NCBI GenBank assembly: GCA_016800925.1
Contig: JABCPU010000211.1
Location: forward strand, 1 to 64,000
From: Suillus spraguei
Lineage: Eukaryota > Basidiomycota > Agaricomycetes > Boletales > Suillaceae
Reading direction: 5' to 3'
DNA: 64,000 bases
Shown one piece after another: positions 34,022-44,548 of this stretch. The translations under genes were made by a program, and so were the position numbers. Every line of letters starts with the position of its first letter. Within the stretch, counting starts at the first letter, position 1. Under the pieces are notes generated by a model. It did not search any database, was not told the origin of the DNA, and saw nothing but the letters and a program-made list of their open reading frames with translations.

Positions 34022-34442
34022 TGTTACGAACTGGGGTGGCATCTCCAGCGACAGTGATAAGACACAGACGGTCTGCTGGGAAGGTCGACCACGTTCAAAA
34101 GAGAATGAAGTTTACTACAAGGAAGTGTTCCGAGTAGGATCAAGGGTTCGGTCAAAGAGTCGCGACTCTAAGACGATCAACAGAATAGAGACTAAGGCTA
34201 AGGAGTGCTTAGACTTAGAGACAATTCAGACGACTTAGGTTGGAGACCTAAGTGAAGGATGTTTCAGGTAAAACCCAGTAAGATTAAATTAAAGTATACA
34301 ATCATAATACAATGTGCTTAAATAGGCCAATATGTGCGCACGGACCAAGAGAGACGTGAGAACATAAGTGCGTATCCAAAGAAGGAAGGCAACTATAGTA
34401 CAGATGCGTTGAGCATATGAGTCAGAGTCATGTTATGTAACA
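34022..34442 (+). repeat. Solo LTR, family 4, inside Plavaka gene
   Basis: It starts TGTTACGAACTGGGGTGGC and ends TTATGTAACA. The start and most of the body match the copy at 35371. The flanks AGCAA and TACAA do not form a clean TSD. It interrupts the Plavaka gene right after the DYPEQ segment. Confidence 0.8.
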
Positions 34443-35370
34443 TACAAGTAAAGGAGACAAAGAGAGAATGAATAGGGGCATGTATGACTGTAACAAGCAA
34501 CTCCTCATTGCATGTACTGCCTTGAAGTGCTCACCAATTTCCCTCGCTGTCTCTGCACAATTTTGGGACACTCTTTCACACTCTCCTCGAACTCATTCTC
34601 ACACTCTTAATGCTATTGAAAAGGCCTGCACTATTTCTGACCCTTGTGACATTGCATCCTTCTATAAGGCATGTCAGGCGCTGCATCTGAATGGCATAGT
34701 TGAGCCACACTGGATGGATTAGGGCGATGCGTGCCTGTCCCACTTTTTGACCCCGGATGCCCTTCATCAATGGCATAAGTTTTTCTTTGACCACCGTATT
34801 ACTTGGTCTATAAACATCATGGGGGGAGCGGAACTCTATCGTCAGCTATCCGTTCTTCAACCTCGTGTAGGTGTGCACCATTGGGAAAATGGTGTATCTA
34901 CACTGAAGCAACTCAGTGGTCAAGATCATCGAGACCTCAAGAAGCTCCTTCCTGCTGTGATTGTTGGTGCTATCCCCAATGATGTTGCATGTGCACTACA
35001 CGCTATTACAGAATTTATATTCCAAGCTCAGAATCTCTTCCTCTATGACAAAACATTACACTCGTTAGCTGAGGCCTTATGCGAGTTTCATCACTATAAA
35101 TATTCTATCATCACAGCTGGTGGCCGCTGTGGCAAGAACGGTCCCCTTACCCACTTCCAGATCCCGAAACTGGAGTTGATGCAGCATGTCATCCAGAGTA
35201 CTCGCGCCATGGGTGCACCATATCAATGGAGCAGTGATATCACCGAGTGCTGTCACATTACACATGTGAAACAACCTTACCACATGACCAACCACAAGAA
35301 TTTTCATGGTCAGTGCTGCTGCTTCCTTGATCGACAGGAAAAACTACGATTCTTCCAGCTCTACGCAGTT

Positions 35371-35913
35371 TGTTACGAACTGGGGTGGCGTCACCAGCGA
35401 CAGTGAGAAGACACAGTCGGTCTGCTGGGAAGTTCTACAATGTCCAAAAGAGGACAAGGTGATAGTACAAGGAACGCGTTCTGAGTACGATCAAGGGTTC
35501 GGCCTCAAAGACAAGTCTAAGAGGTTCTACGAGAATAGAGACTAAGACTAAGGAGTGCTTAGACTTAGAGACGATTCAAGATGACTTAGGTTGGAGACCT
35601 AAGCGAAGGAAGTTCCAGGTAAAACCCAGTAAGATTAAAGTGAAGAATCTACTACAAGTACACTGTGCCTATATAGGTACATATGTGCGCACAGACCAGG
35701 TAACCATGGGAATATAAGTGCGTATCCTAATAAGGAAGGCATATATCGTACAAGCGTGTTGAAACACATGAGTAAGAGGTGAAAGCGCGTGTTTAGCATA
35801 CGCGTATGCTAAACTGGCTGAGTCCGAGTATAGAGGCATGGGAGTTCATGACATCACATGACGTGTCGACGATGTATAGTTGAGTCATATAGTCACGTGA
35901 TGTGACTGTAACA
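35371..35913 (+). repeat. Solo LTR, family 4, with perfect TSD CAGTT
   Basis: The 543-bp copy starts TGTTACGAAC and ends GACTGTAACA, flanked by CAGTT at 35366-35370 and 35914-35918. It splits a Plavaka codon run. Without the LTR and one TSD copy the frame continues from RFFQLYAV into LKSQWASLIYEMSRE. Confidence 0.95.
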
Positions 35914-36883
35914 CAGTTCTGAAGTCGCAGTGGGCAAGTTTAATATATGAAATGTCTAGGGAAGCAAACACAATGGCTCTCTACTATCCAGAAGCAACCT
36001 GGATCTCTACTGTTTTGCCTAATGAGCAGTGTGTCAGCTCTGGCAAACCAGTCATTTCACTGTTCATCAAAGATTGTTCTCATATTTCGTCTGATGATTC
36101 TGTTGCGATCTTGCTTACTGGCCGTCCACATCATCCTCGCCTATCTATTGAAGAAGCATCTCAAATGTTCCACATTCCTGATCTCTGTCCAGCGCTGGGT
36201 GATCTGATCTTTGGTAGATCTTACCTTGAGCGCAATGGAAGACGATTTCGTCGCCCTAACTGTTCCCTTTCCTTTGACCACCTTCACATTTGGCAGAATT
36301 TCTGCCTGCAGTGGTGCTCCACTCAAGATAGCCGTGTTGTTAGTCCCGCTCAGACTGTGCAGGCACTAGCACCAAGCTCTTCCATGCCATTTGGAAGAGG
36401 AAACACTGTCCTTATTGCTTACGAAAGTGGTGAACTGCTTTCACTAGCAGCATCCGAACATATGTGTAATCCTTTTACTTGTATCTTTGATTTTCACAGA
36501 ATGCTAGGTTATGCTGTTGTCCAAGTTAAATCTATCCTTCAGCCTATTACTGAAGCCCCCATCTGAACCAGCCTTTCCTCTATGTTGATTTCTTCAACTT
36601 TTTGCAAACCTCAGTCAGCACCTTCGACGGTGTTCGCATTGTCACTCCCATGCCTGTGACTGATATGTTTCTAGTTCACCGTTGTATTGATCAAACAACA
36701 CTGCTCTGGGAGACATAGTACCCCTGGAAATTGTATGCCAGGCTATCCAGCTAATTCCCAAGTTCGGTCAACAGGTATCAGCCAGCATGAACTGCAACAA
36801 TAGTTTGCAGCTGACACAGGAATTTTATGTGAATAATTTTGCAGATAAGGAGACCTTTTATGCTATTCTCAGTTACCAGTAGT

Positions 36884-37589
36884 TTCTTGCACCTGTACTA
36901 TTAATGCTTAGTAGAGTAGCTCAATCCCAAGATTTCCACCTGGCAAAGCTATTGATTGAGTGGCAAACAGTCACAGTGATTGGCACTGATATCATCTTAT
37001 TGTACTACAGAGATTATGACAAACTCTTAATCATGATCGCTTACCGAAAATTACAGATACATGTGAAAGTCTTGGAGCCAGTACGGACATTTTAGTGCTT
37101 TCAGGTGTTACAAGTTGCTATAGGATGATACAGGTCGCTACCGGTTGATTCAAAAGAAGCGCTGTGCTACAATTTACTACCAGTCGGCAGTGGTTTTCCT
37201 GATGTCTGACAACACTGGTAATTAGGGAACTGCACAGGTACCACTGGGGTATGGGTACAGGTCTAAGGTAGTGATACCCGTACCCCTACCCGTATCCACG
37301 CCATGGGTTTGACCAGTATGTGACCAATGTGTCACATTCTTCCATTTGTCACTACTTACTACATCAGGCATGTGACTGCAGTATGACAAAGCTTTAGCTA
37401 GCATTATTTAATGTATAATATGGATAATATATATCACAATTGTAGATCACATGACAAAGGCATAGATAGGCAGACTATGTAGGTGGGATCTGCCAAAGCT
37501 GTAATATTGACAGGCCTATGGTAGTAAGTTGCAATCTACTAGCACACTGGTGTGTTGTTGTCAGATGTATCTACTCTTATATAGGCGGC
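36884..37589. other. No gene seen
   Basis: This is AT-rich sequence. Near 37212, ACAACACTGGTAATTAGGGAACTGCAC...GGTACCACTGGGGTA also occurs at 62033-62073, a small dispersed repeat. Nothing else is supported. Confidence 0.4.
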
Positions 37590-38370
37590 TTCTGGCAAGA
37601 TGTGTAATCACTAACAGTGTGACAGGGTGTGATATCAATTTGCTATGGTATATCAAGATGCTGATTTGCTACCAAGTATATCTAGCTTTAGATAGACATT
37701 TTCCTATGGCAGAAGCCACCATCACTAACAGTGTGACAGGGTGTGATATCAATTTGCTTCCAAGTATATCTAGCTTTAGATAAGCAGCTTCCAATGGCAG
37801 AAGCCACCATCACTAACAGTGTGACAGGGTGTGATATCAATTTGCTATGGTGTATCAAGATGCTGATTTGCTACCAAATATATCTAGCTTTAGATAGACA
37901 TTTTCCAATGGCAGAAGCCACCATCAATAACAGTATGCTAGGGTGTGATATCAATTTGCTATGGTCTATCAAGATGCTTACTCTCAACCAAATATATCTG
38001 GTGATACAGGGGCAGCTTATGATGGCAGGAGCTACCATCAAAGACACTAAGTTGAGCTCTGGTGCTGGGTTACAAAACTTCATCAAGATGACAGTCTTCA
38101 ACCAATTGTATCTACTATTACATTGGCAGCTTATGATGATGTGAGCTGCCATCAATGACAGTATGTCAGGGGATGTCATCAAATTATCATACCCTATCAA
38201 GCTGATTAGGATAGCAGGAGCTACCATCAACAACACTGAGTTGAGCGCTGACATTGGGTTATGAAGTCCTAACAAGATGCTGTTATTCAACCGAGGATGT
38301 CTATTATTACATTTACAGCTTCTGTTGTGGCGGAAGCTACCATCTAGGTAGAGATCTGACTGAGTTACCT
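37590..38370. repeat. Tandem repeat, about 113-bp unit
   Basis: GGTGTGATATCAATTTGCT occurs at about 37627, 37740, 37828 and 37942, spacing about 114, 88 and 114 bp (one unit lost 26 bp). More diverged units continue to about 38370. Conserved parts are TATATCTAGCTTTAGATA and GGCAGAAGCCACCATCACTAACAGT. The unit length is near a multiple of three, which opens a 183-residue minus-strand frame that is not a gene. Confidence 0.88.
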
Positions 38371-38459
38371 CACCACAGCAAGTTAGGATATTTTGTTCAC
38401 AATTATAACAAGCCCATATCAATTACATTACGAGACAATACATTTACAAAAAAACTAAT

Positions 38460-39262
38460 TAATTGGCATTAGTGGCAGCTTGTTCTTGCAAGGCAGTGCA
38501 TTTTTCCCAAATCTTAGACAGTGTGCTGTTTTTGCTGATACTATGCTGCAAAGAAGAATTGGGAAAAATGTGACTATGCAAGGCGTTAATTTAGATGGCT
38601 TCAAGTTGATGAGATAGATCACAAACTGCATCCACCACGTCATAAGGTCAGCCACCTCCTCGCACTCATCAGGATCCTCTAACAAGTCAAGAATGGTATG
38701 ATAAAATTTTGGAGTCGGTGACTGTGTCAGTACGCAAAAATACTGATGAGGAGCTTAATAAAAACCGCACCTAAAGGAACAATGAGTGAGGGAAGGCATG
38801 TGGAATCAAATTTGCGTGCCTGCGTAGCAATATAAGCCAAGGATGCTTGAGTGACAGATTTCATGCCATGAAGGTAAGCGTTGCCAGAGCACGTAGCTTT
38901 TGGCTCCTTATCTACCAAGCTTAGAGACATAAATACATGTTTGTAACCATGTAAGGAACTTGGATTGAGAACTTCATCGCTAGTAAAATAGGCTTATGAA
39001 GATGAGGATCTCACTGTGCAGTAAGCCCTTCCACAGATCTTTGGGGTCATACTCATACCTGGCATATAAGAACACAGGCCACTGGTCACCACGAACTGCG
39101 GTTTCACCACTCTTGAGACCCTCCTTGGTTCTGGGAAAAGTTATGGTTTTTAGTTAAAAACAAAGGTGGAAATACTTACTCTGCGTTTGACCAATCAAGG
39201 CCTGCATGACAGAGCAATGCACCAGTGACTTCATGATTGAACCCACGGTCAGTGTTACAACC
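38460..39262 (-). pseudogene. DUF6698-like basidiomycete gene fragment, 5' end lost at an LTR
   Basis: Minus-strand pieces read RGFNHEVTGALLCHAGLDW (39262 to about 39180), then GETAVRGDQWPVFLYARYEYDPKDLWKGLL after a short intron. GYKHVFMSLSLVDKEPKATCSGNAYLHGM and LDLLEDPDECEEVADLMTWWMQFV follow. This order and wording fit a common agaricomycete domain I know as DUF6698. Frame changes near 39010 and 38715 break it. The 5' part is replaced by the LTR starting at 39253. These genes have no known function and often lie among transposons. Confidence 0.65.
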
Positions 39263-40471
39263 ATGCAAAAATGGGGCTACTAAGAAGTCCTGGTCTTACA
39301 TGGGGTTGTACCGGAGGGATGGAAAGTCAAAGGGGCTTGGCCTCAGCTTGTACGCTGTGCCCCTTACCCGAGTATGTGCCCTTAATTTTGGATGAAGTCC
39401 AAGGGAGAGTTATAGTGAAGTCCGGATGGAGTCTGGATAAACTTTGTAGGACAGGATAGCTCGATAGAGCTCCAAAGGACTTCCGGATGAGTGTGGGAAT
39501 GCGCTGGAACTATTTCTGGATGGTAGGGAGTAATGGTAAGACTACTGGAACAAGTTCCAAGTAGAATGGATGAAGGATGGACTCCTGGACAAAGTCCAGG
39601 GCAGGATAGGAGCAAAGCTCTGGAGGGAAAGATGATCCATAGATGTCGGAGGATAGGATAGGGTAGATCCGGAGGACCAGGCGTCCGAAGGTCCAGAGAT
39701 CAGAGGAGTGGAAGGGCGGAGGGGCGGATGATCAGATGATTGGACGAGTGTAGCTCTATGGATCTTAGGGGAGGTGTTAACTACTAGAGAGGAGTAGGTC
39801 TGGATATGGTGTAGAGGTAGTATAGACTACTCCAGACGAGGTCCAGAATAGAAACAGACAGGATAAGACTACCACAGGTAGAGTTGGAGGTGAATCAGAT
39901 GAGAGACAGGAAACGGATGAAGTCCAAAAAGGATATAGGACAAAGGATCAAGGCTCTGGCCTAGGGAATGATCCCATAGGTCTGAGTCGGAAGCTTACAA
40001 GGGCCGGAGCCCAAGTGCGGGAATGGAAACAGATTTATATAGACATGGTAACAAGATACAGAAGTCAATGGAATATACAGAGGTAGGAAAGCAATGATCA
40101 GATTGAGGTCTGCAGGAGTTGTACTACAAGTTTATATACTGTAGGTAGCATGCCAGAAGGCAAGTAAGGATAGTCCAGGCTATGTTTGAGGCATTGCGGA
40201 ACACAAGGCTATGAACTCGGAAATAAGACTTTGTACAAAATATCTTATCAAGACGGAAGTCAAGATAACGAAAGCCCAGACACAGGTATTAACCTAAAAG
40301 GCTAATGCGCAGGTGCACGGGAATAGTTTCAGATATGAGCATGGATCGGATATGGACATGGATCTGATATGAACACAGATCGGATGGGTGGATCAGATCG
40401 GATGGTGGATCAGTGATGGGTGGATCAGATCGGATGGATGGACTGAGTCAGATATGGACATGGATTAGATA
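39253..40471 (-). repeat. Truncated LTR, family 2
   Basis: It starts TGTTACAACCATGC and follows the LTR at 19268 through its whole length, but lacks the AGGAGCGG expansion and the GGTATATGACA end. It stops at the TA where the palindromic Tc1 element begins. The sequence beyond that element is KDZ coding sequence, not LTR. Confidence 0.88.
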
Positions 40472-42047
40472 CAGTGGCTCAAAAAACTGTCCGCATGTTT
40501 TGACATTTTTCACTATCTATGATATTGTGTGAGAATGAACAAATTCCTCAAGGACATACTTATACCACATTGTAGTATGGCTTCAGGGCTTTTATTTGAG
40601 CCCTACACCGTGGGAATCGGCGGAGATATGGTGGAGATATAAGGCTTATAAAATGATGACTCATGTGGACAGTTTTTTTGAGTGTATATTAAAACTATAT
40701 AAATCATTATTTATGACACCATAAAAATCATGCCACTATTATATAAATTATAAAGTGGTGTCATTATGTTATTTAATGACTATATCTAACTATATAAACC
40801 AGAATATCTCATGTATCATAGTCATAATCACCATGAAAGCCATCTCCTCTGCTCAAAGAGATAATATCCTCTCTCTGTCTTATGCTGGCCTCTCTGCTCG
40901 CCAAATTTCCTCTAGAACTGGAGTATGCAAGTCCACTGTGGCCAAGTTCATCAAATAAAGCCACCCAGACAAGGAAAACTCTTGTGGAGGACGTCCATCC
41001 AAGCTTACCTCTACTGACAAAAGGGCTATTATCCAACATATCACTACAGGAAAGGCTGATAATGCTGTCCAAGCCACCCATTATATCAATTCCACCATCA
41101 CTACCCCTGTCTCTTCACAAACTGTGAGGAATGTTCTTAAGGCAGCTCATCTCAAGGCAGTAACAAAGAAGAAAAAGCCTCTTCTCTCCAACCTCTCTGT
41201 CTGTTAGGCCATCTCCCTTCTTTTTCCATACATACACCTTCCCATCTGACCATATAACACGCTTCCAGTCCTCTACAGTCCAGTGTTGATGAGCTAAGGC
41301 AAAGGCTAGTCTTCTCTGCCTATGTTTGATGGAGAGAAGAGGCTTTTTCTTCTTTGTTACTGCCTTGAGATGAGCTGCCTTAAGAACATTCCTCACAGTT
41401 TGTGAAGAGACAGGGGTAGTGATGGTGGAATTGATATAATGGGTGGCTTGGACAGCATTATCAGCCTTTCCTGTAGTGATATGTTGGATAATAGCCCTTT
41501 TGTCAGTAGAGGTAAGCTTGGATGGACGTCCTCCACAAGAGTTTTCCTTGTCTGGGTGGCTTTATTTGATGAACTTGGCCACAGTGGACTTGCATACTCC
41601 AGTTCTAGAGGAAATTTGGCGAGCAGAGAGGCCAGCATAAGACAGAGAGAGGATATTATCTCTTTGAGCAGAGGAGATGGCTTTCATGGTGATTATGACT
41701 ATGATACATGAGATATTCTGGTTTATATAGTTAGATATAGTCATTAAATAACATAATGACACCACTTTATAATTTATATAATAGTGGCATGATTTTTATG
41801 GTGTCATAAATAATGATTTATATAGTTTTAATATACACTCAAAAAACTGTCCACATGAGTCATCATTTTATAAGCCTTATATCTCCACCATATCTCCGCC
41901 GATTCCCACGGTGTAGGGCTCAAATAAAAGCCCTGAAGCCATACTACAATGTGGTATAAGTATGTCCTTGAGGAATTTGTTCATTCTCACACAATATCAT
42001 AGATAGTGAAAAATGTCAAAACATGCGGACAGTTTTTTGAGCCACTG
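40472..42047. mobile_element. Palindromic Tc1/mariner derivative, copy 1
   Basis: The element starts CAGTGGCTCAAAAAACTGTCC and ends with its exact reverse complement, flanked by TA (40470-40471, 42048-42049), the Tc1/mariner target. The left arm (40472-41190) and right arm (41330-42047) are inverted copies of about 719 bp, joined by 139 bp of single-copy sequence. Each arm holds the terminal repeat, leader and start of a transposase gene. Read on the minus strand, the right arm plus spacer runs further into the transposase (WTVEDWKRVIWSD, then GKVYVWKKKGDG), ending where the other arm begins. A 30-bp piece between GTCAGATG repeats is missing relative to copy 2. No complete catalytic domain is present. 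Confidence 0.95.
40833..40958 (+). pseudogene. Truncated HTH frame in left arm of Tc1 copy 1
   Basis: The ATG at 40833 starts MKAISSAQRDNILSLSYAG, the first helix-turn-helix of a Tc1 transposase. TAA at 40956-40958 ends it after FIK, where copy 2 has GAA. The right arm carries the identical frame and the same stop (ATG at 41687, minus strand). Confidence 0.85.
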
Positions 42048-42570
42048 TAACTCTGGCAGCCCAAGGATTTATATGGTACTTAGGCCATGGGGGAGAGCCT
42101 TGCCCTTGGTATGGGGCTGCAAATGTTTATGGGCATCCGGATGAAAGAATGAAAGAAGCTACAGATGATACAGGGGCTGACCCCTTGGCTTACAATATCA
42201 CCCCTATGACTGTTGTACACTTATCTGGGGTGTTCACACACAATATGTCATGGTGTCATTGCCCTGGTTCTGATCCCCAGCACCTGCAGCTCCTAAGAGT
42301 GGGACTATTTCCTGCCAGCTCCACATGGCCCAGGACTGTTTTCACCTTCAAAGTACTGGATCATTTTCTCATTGATGCCTTGGAATGCAAGACTTCAGCC
42401 AGGAGCTTCTTTGAGAAGCTCACACGGCTGACAAAAAATGCATTTCCGGATACTGTTCCAGTGAGTGAGAATATATGCTTGTAGTTTGGTCAGGATACCA
42501 ACAGCATCTGTAGGATCAATATTGTGAACTCATGAGAGTATCTTGCCTATGGCGGGACTTGAAGAACCTG

Positions 42571-43975
42571 TGTAACGAACATATTGGCGCTGGGCTTAAA
42601 ACCCCATCTTTTGACACTTGTCTCACGTCTACAGGAGTTACCACTTGTCCATGGCCATCTTACTGTCACAACCCACAAACAAATTAATGCAAGGGCAGAG
42701 ACTAGGACTCAAACTAAGGTTATCACAAGAGAGAGAGAGGAGCAAGGACATCTTGGATTGCTACAGTTGTAGATACAAGAGGTTTGAACTAAAGAACTAC
42801 TACAGCAAAAGTAGCTAACTATATACACATATTGAAACTGAGATGTAAACTGAGTTTGAAACTACTAGCCAATCATAAAATAGAAACGAGAATCATACAT
42901 GTGATAGTTGTGACATTGTTATGACATCATATTCTAGAAGGTTCTAAGATCACATGATACTATCTTATCTTATCTTATCCATAGCGTCATAAAAGATCTC
43001 TTCATCTTCATCAGGAAGTTCGGTTATAGAAGCGGATATAGGGATTTCAATAGGATTTGGGTTTGTCTTAGTGCTGGGTTTAGACGCTTTAGGGAAATTA
43101 AGAAAAGAGTAATGATTTGTATTTGGAATTCATGACACTTACCCCTTTAGCAGTACCAGCAGCATCCCACGCTTACCGCACACTGTACCGACTACCGCAC
43201 CTCGTTCCATGTACCGATGTCCTCCCATGTCCTTGCTGCGTCCACATAGCTCCATTTGGTGTATCGTTTGTTTTATGTTCGTTATCACTGATTCCACAGC
43301 AAGCCTTATTACATGTTGCCTCGTGCTACAGCACCTCACGCTATGTTTACTTACGGCGTTACTACACTCCAGCGCTACTGATCTGCCTAGAGTATTCCAA
43401 GTACATACAATTTAGGATATAAGCACCGCGTACCCGCACGATACAAGCACCTGATTTTACACCATTGCATGTACTATAAGTCAGGATTATTGTCTAGCTC
43501 TGGATCTACCCAGTAGTGGACATAGTCTTTAAAGTTCCCTTATCGCTCATTTCATTACCCGCCAGCTACCGCTGGACTTTTGACTCTTATTTTGACTGAA
43601 CTTCTCATGCACTACTGAAAGTACCACGGCTTTCTTTACTGTTTCTTCGCTCGCTCGCAGCTTTACCATTACTGCTGATATTATCGCTGACATCGCTCGC
43701 TCGACGCAACTGTTACTGACCATATCTCGACCATGGTAGCCCGCTACACATGATGCTAGTTCCGGTGGCATTATCGCTGACCCAGCAACTTACCACTAAC
43801 CACGATGCTTCCTTCGCACATAAGTTTGACTCAAACTTGACCATACTAATAGGCATCCCCCTTTAGGGTCAAACACTCTTGTTCTCACAAGTGAAGCAGA
43901 CTAGACGAGCGCAAGACTCACATACTAGTTTAGGCCATGGTTTATCTACAGCCCAGGCTAGGTTGTATCTTTACA
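42571..43975 (+). repeat. Solo LTR, family 3, containing a nested solo LTR
   Basis: It starts TGTAACGAACATATTGGCG and ends TTGTATCTTTACA. The flanks are CCTG and CCGG, a 4-bp TSD with one change; the uninterrupted KDZ reading needs CCGG. A 474-bp foreign LTR with its own TSD sits at 42664-43137. Confidence 0.9.
42664..43137. repeat. Nested solo LTR, family 5, TSD CTTAC
   Basis: It starts TGTCACAACCC and ends GGAATTCATGACA. CTTAC is found on both sides (42659-42663, 43138-43142). Without it the family 3 LTR continues TGGCCATCTTAC|CCCTTTAGCAG as in the other copies. It is the youngest insertion in this nest. Confidence 0.95.
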
Positions 43976-44548
43976 CCGGAAATGGTTTGGATTTGGACAT
44001 GATATGGATTCAGGCCCTGGCCCAGGAGATCTTGCTATCTTCTGCCCTTCATGTTCACAGCCAGGAATCAACATGCCTCTTTCTTGGGAAGAGAAGTATG
44101 AAAGGCAAGTTGACATAAAGCACGTTCTGGCTCTTATTGTTCAACAATTTTAACTTTTGCTTACAGGTGGCTTGTCATGAAGAGATTTGTGGTAGATGGA
44201 AACTTTACTGCTCATCACATGAATATGAGACAGCCTGAACTAGACATCTTCCTCTCAGATGGTTTAGGTTATATAGTCACAGAGAGAGAATATCAAGCTT
44301 ACTTGGCCTCAGCTACAGAGAGTAAAGAGGTGAGTTGACTTACATATCTTTATTTTTAGTAATATATTGAACACGTTGGAAGAGGTCCACTTGTAGCAAC
44401 CATCGTGCAGTCAATGCAGCAAACACAAACAAAGTAATCTCCGAGCCACAGGGGTGGGCACCACAGCTTGTGCTCATCATGGATGTTTTGTTCCTAACTG
44501 TGTAGTAGATTTTTGAAAGGGTGAACGGCAAGTCTTCTTGCATTTAAC

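Larger units (their letters stand above)
32872..36883 (+). pseudogene. Plavaka-type transposase gene, split by two solo LTRs
   Basis: The exons read like the agaricomycete Plavaka transposase family: YNKDFDPLDDVEELTMPHAE near 32895, KDLRARIEALPEVP with YWRDGLDVVKHLF near 33330-33480, and HPLLISLANTNIH near 33730. They are followed by LTPDALHQWHKFFFDH near 34745, IPKLELMQHV near 35160 and QWSSDITECCHITHVKQPYH near 35220. After the second LTR come IPDLCPALGD near 36175 and a C-terminus ending at TAG 36883 (IPKFGQ, NNFADKETFYAILSY). Lesions: frame change near 33998, TAG at 34720, and frame changes near 36565 and 36700. Plavaka elements are cut-and-paste DNA transposons; this copy cannot be autonomous. 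Confidence 0.88.
42048..44545 (+). pseudogene. KDZ transposase gene fragment with CxC2-like cysteine cluster, split by an LTR
   Basis: Exon 42050-42460 reads LGHGGEPCPW, WCHCPGSDPQHLQLLRVGLF and FLIDALECKTSA, matching the CxC2-like cluster of KDZ transposases. Exon 42514-42570 (MRVSCLWRDLKN) is interrupted by the LTR 42571-43975 and continues at 43976 (KWFGFGHDMDSGPGPGDLA, FCPSCSQPGI). Exon 44167-44329 (RFVVDGNFTAHHM, LSDGLGYIVTE) is preceded by a GC-AG intron (44105-44166). Exon 5 from about 44383 (SNHRAVNAANTNK, ATGVGTTACAHHGCFVP) has a frameshift near 44432 and TGA at 44513. The N-terminal part is missing left of the Tc1 element and the C-terminal part is absent after 44545. Confidence 0.88.

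Noticed and set aside
37871..38422. Minus-strand frame of 183 residues
   Set aside because: It is produced by the 113-114-bp tandem repeat and shows no domain.
40809..41127. Several overlapping frames in the Tc1 arms (also 41393-41711 and 63404-63722)
   Set aside because: They are alternative frames of the transposase start, mirrored by the palindrome.
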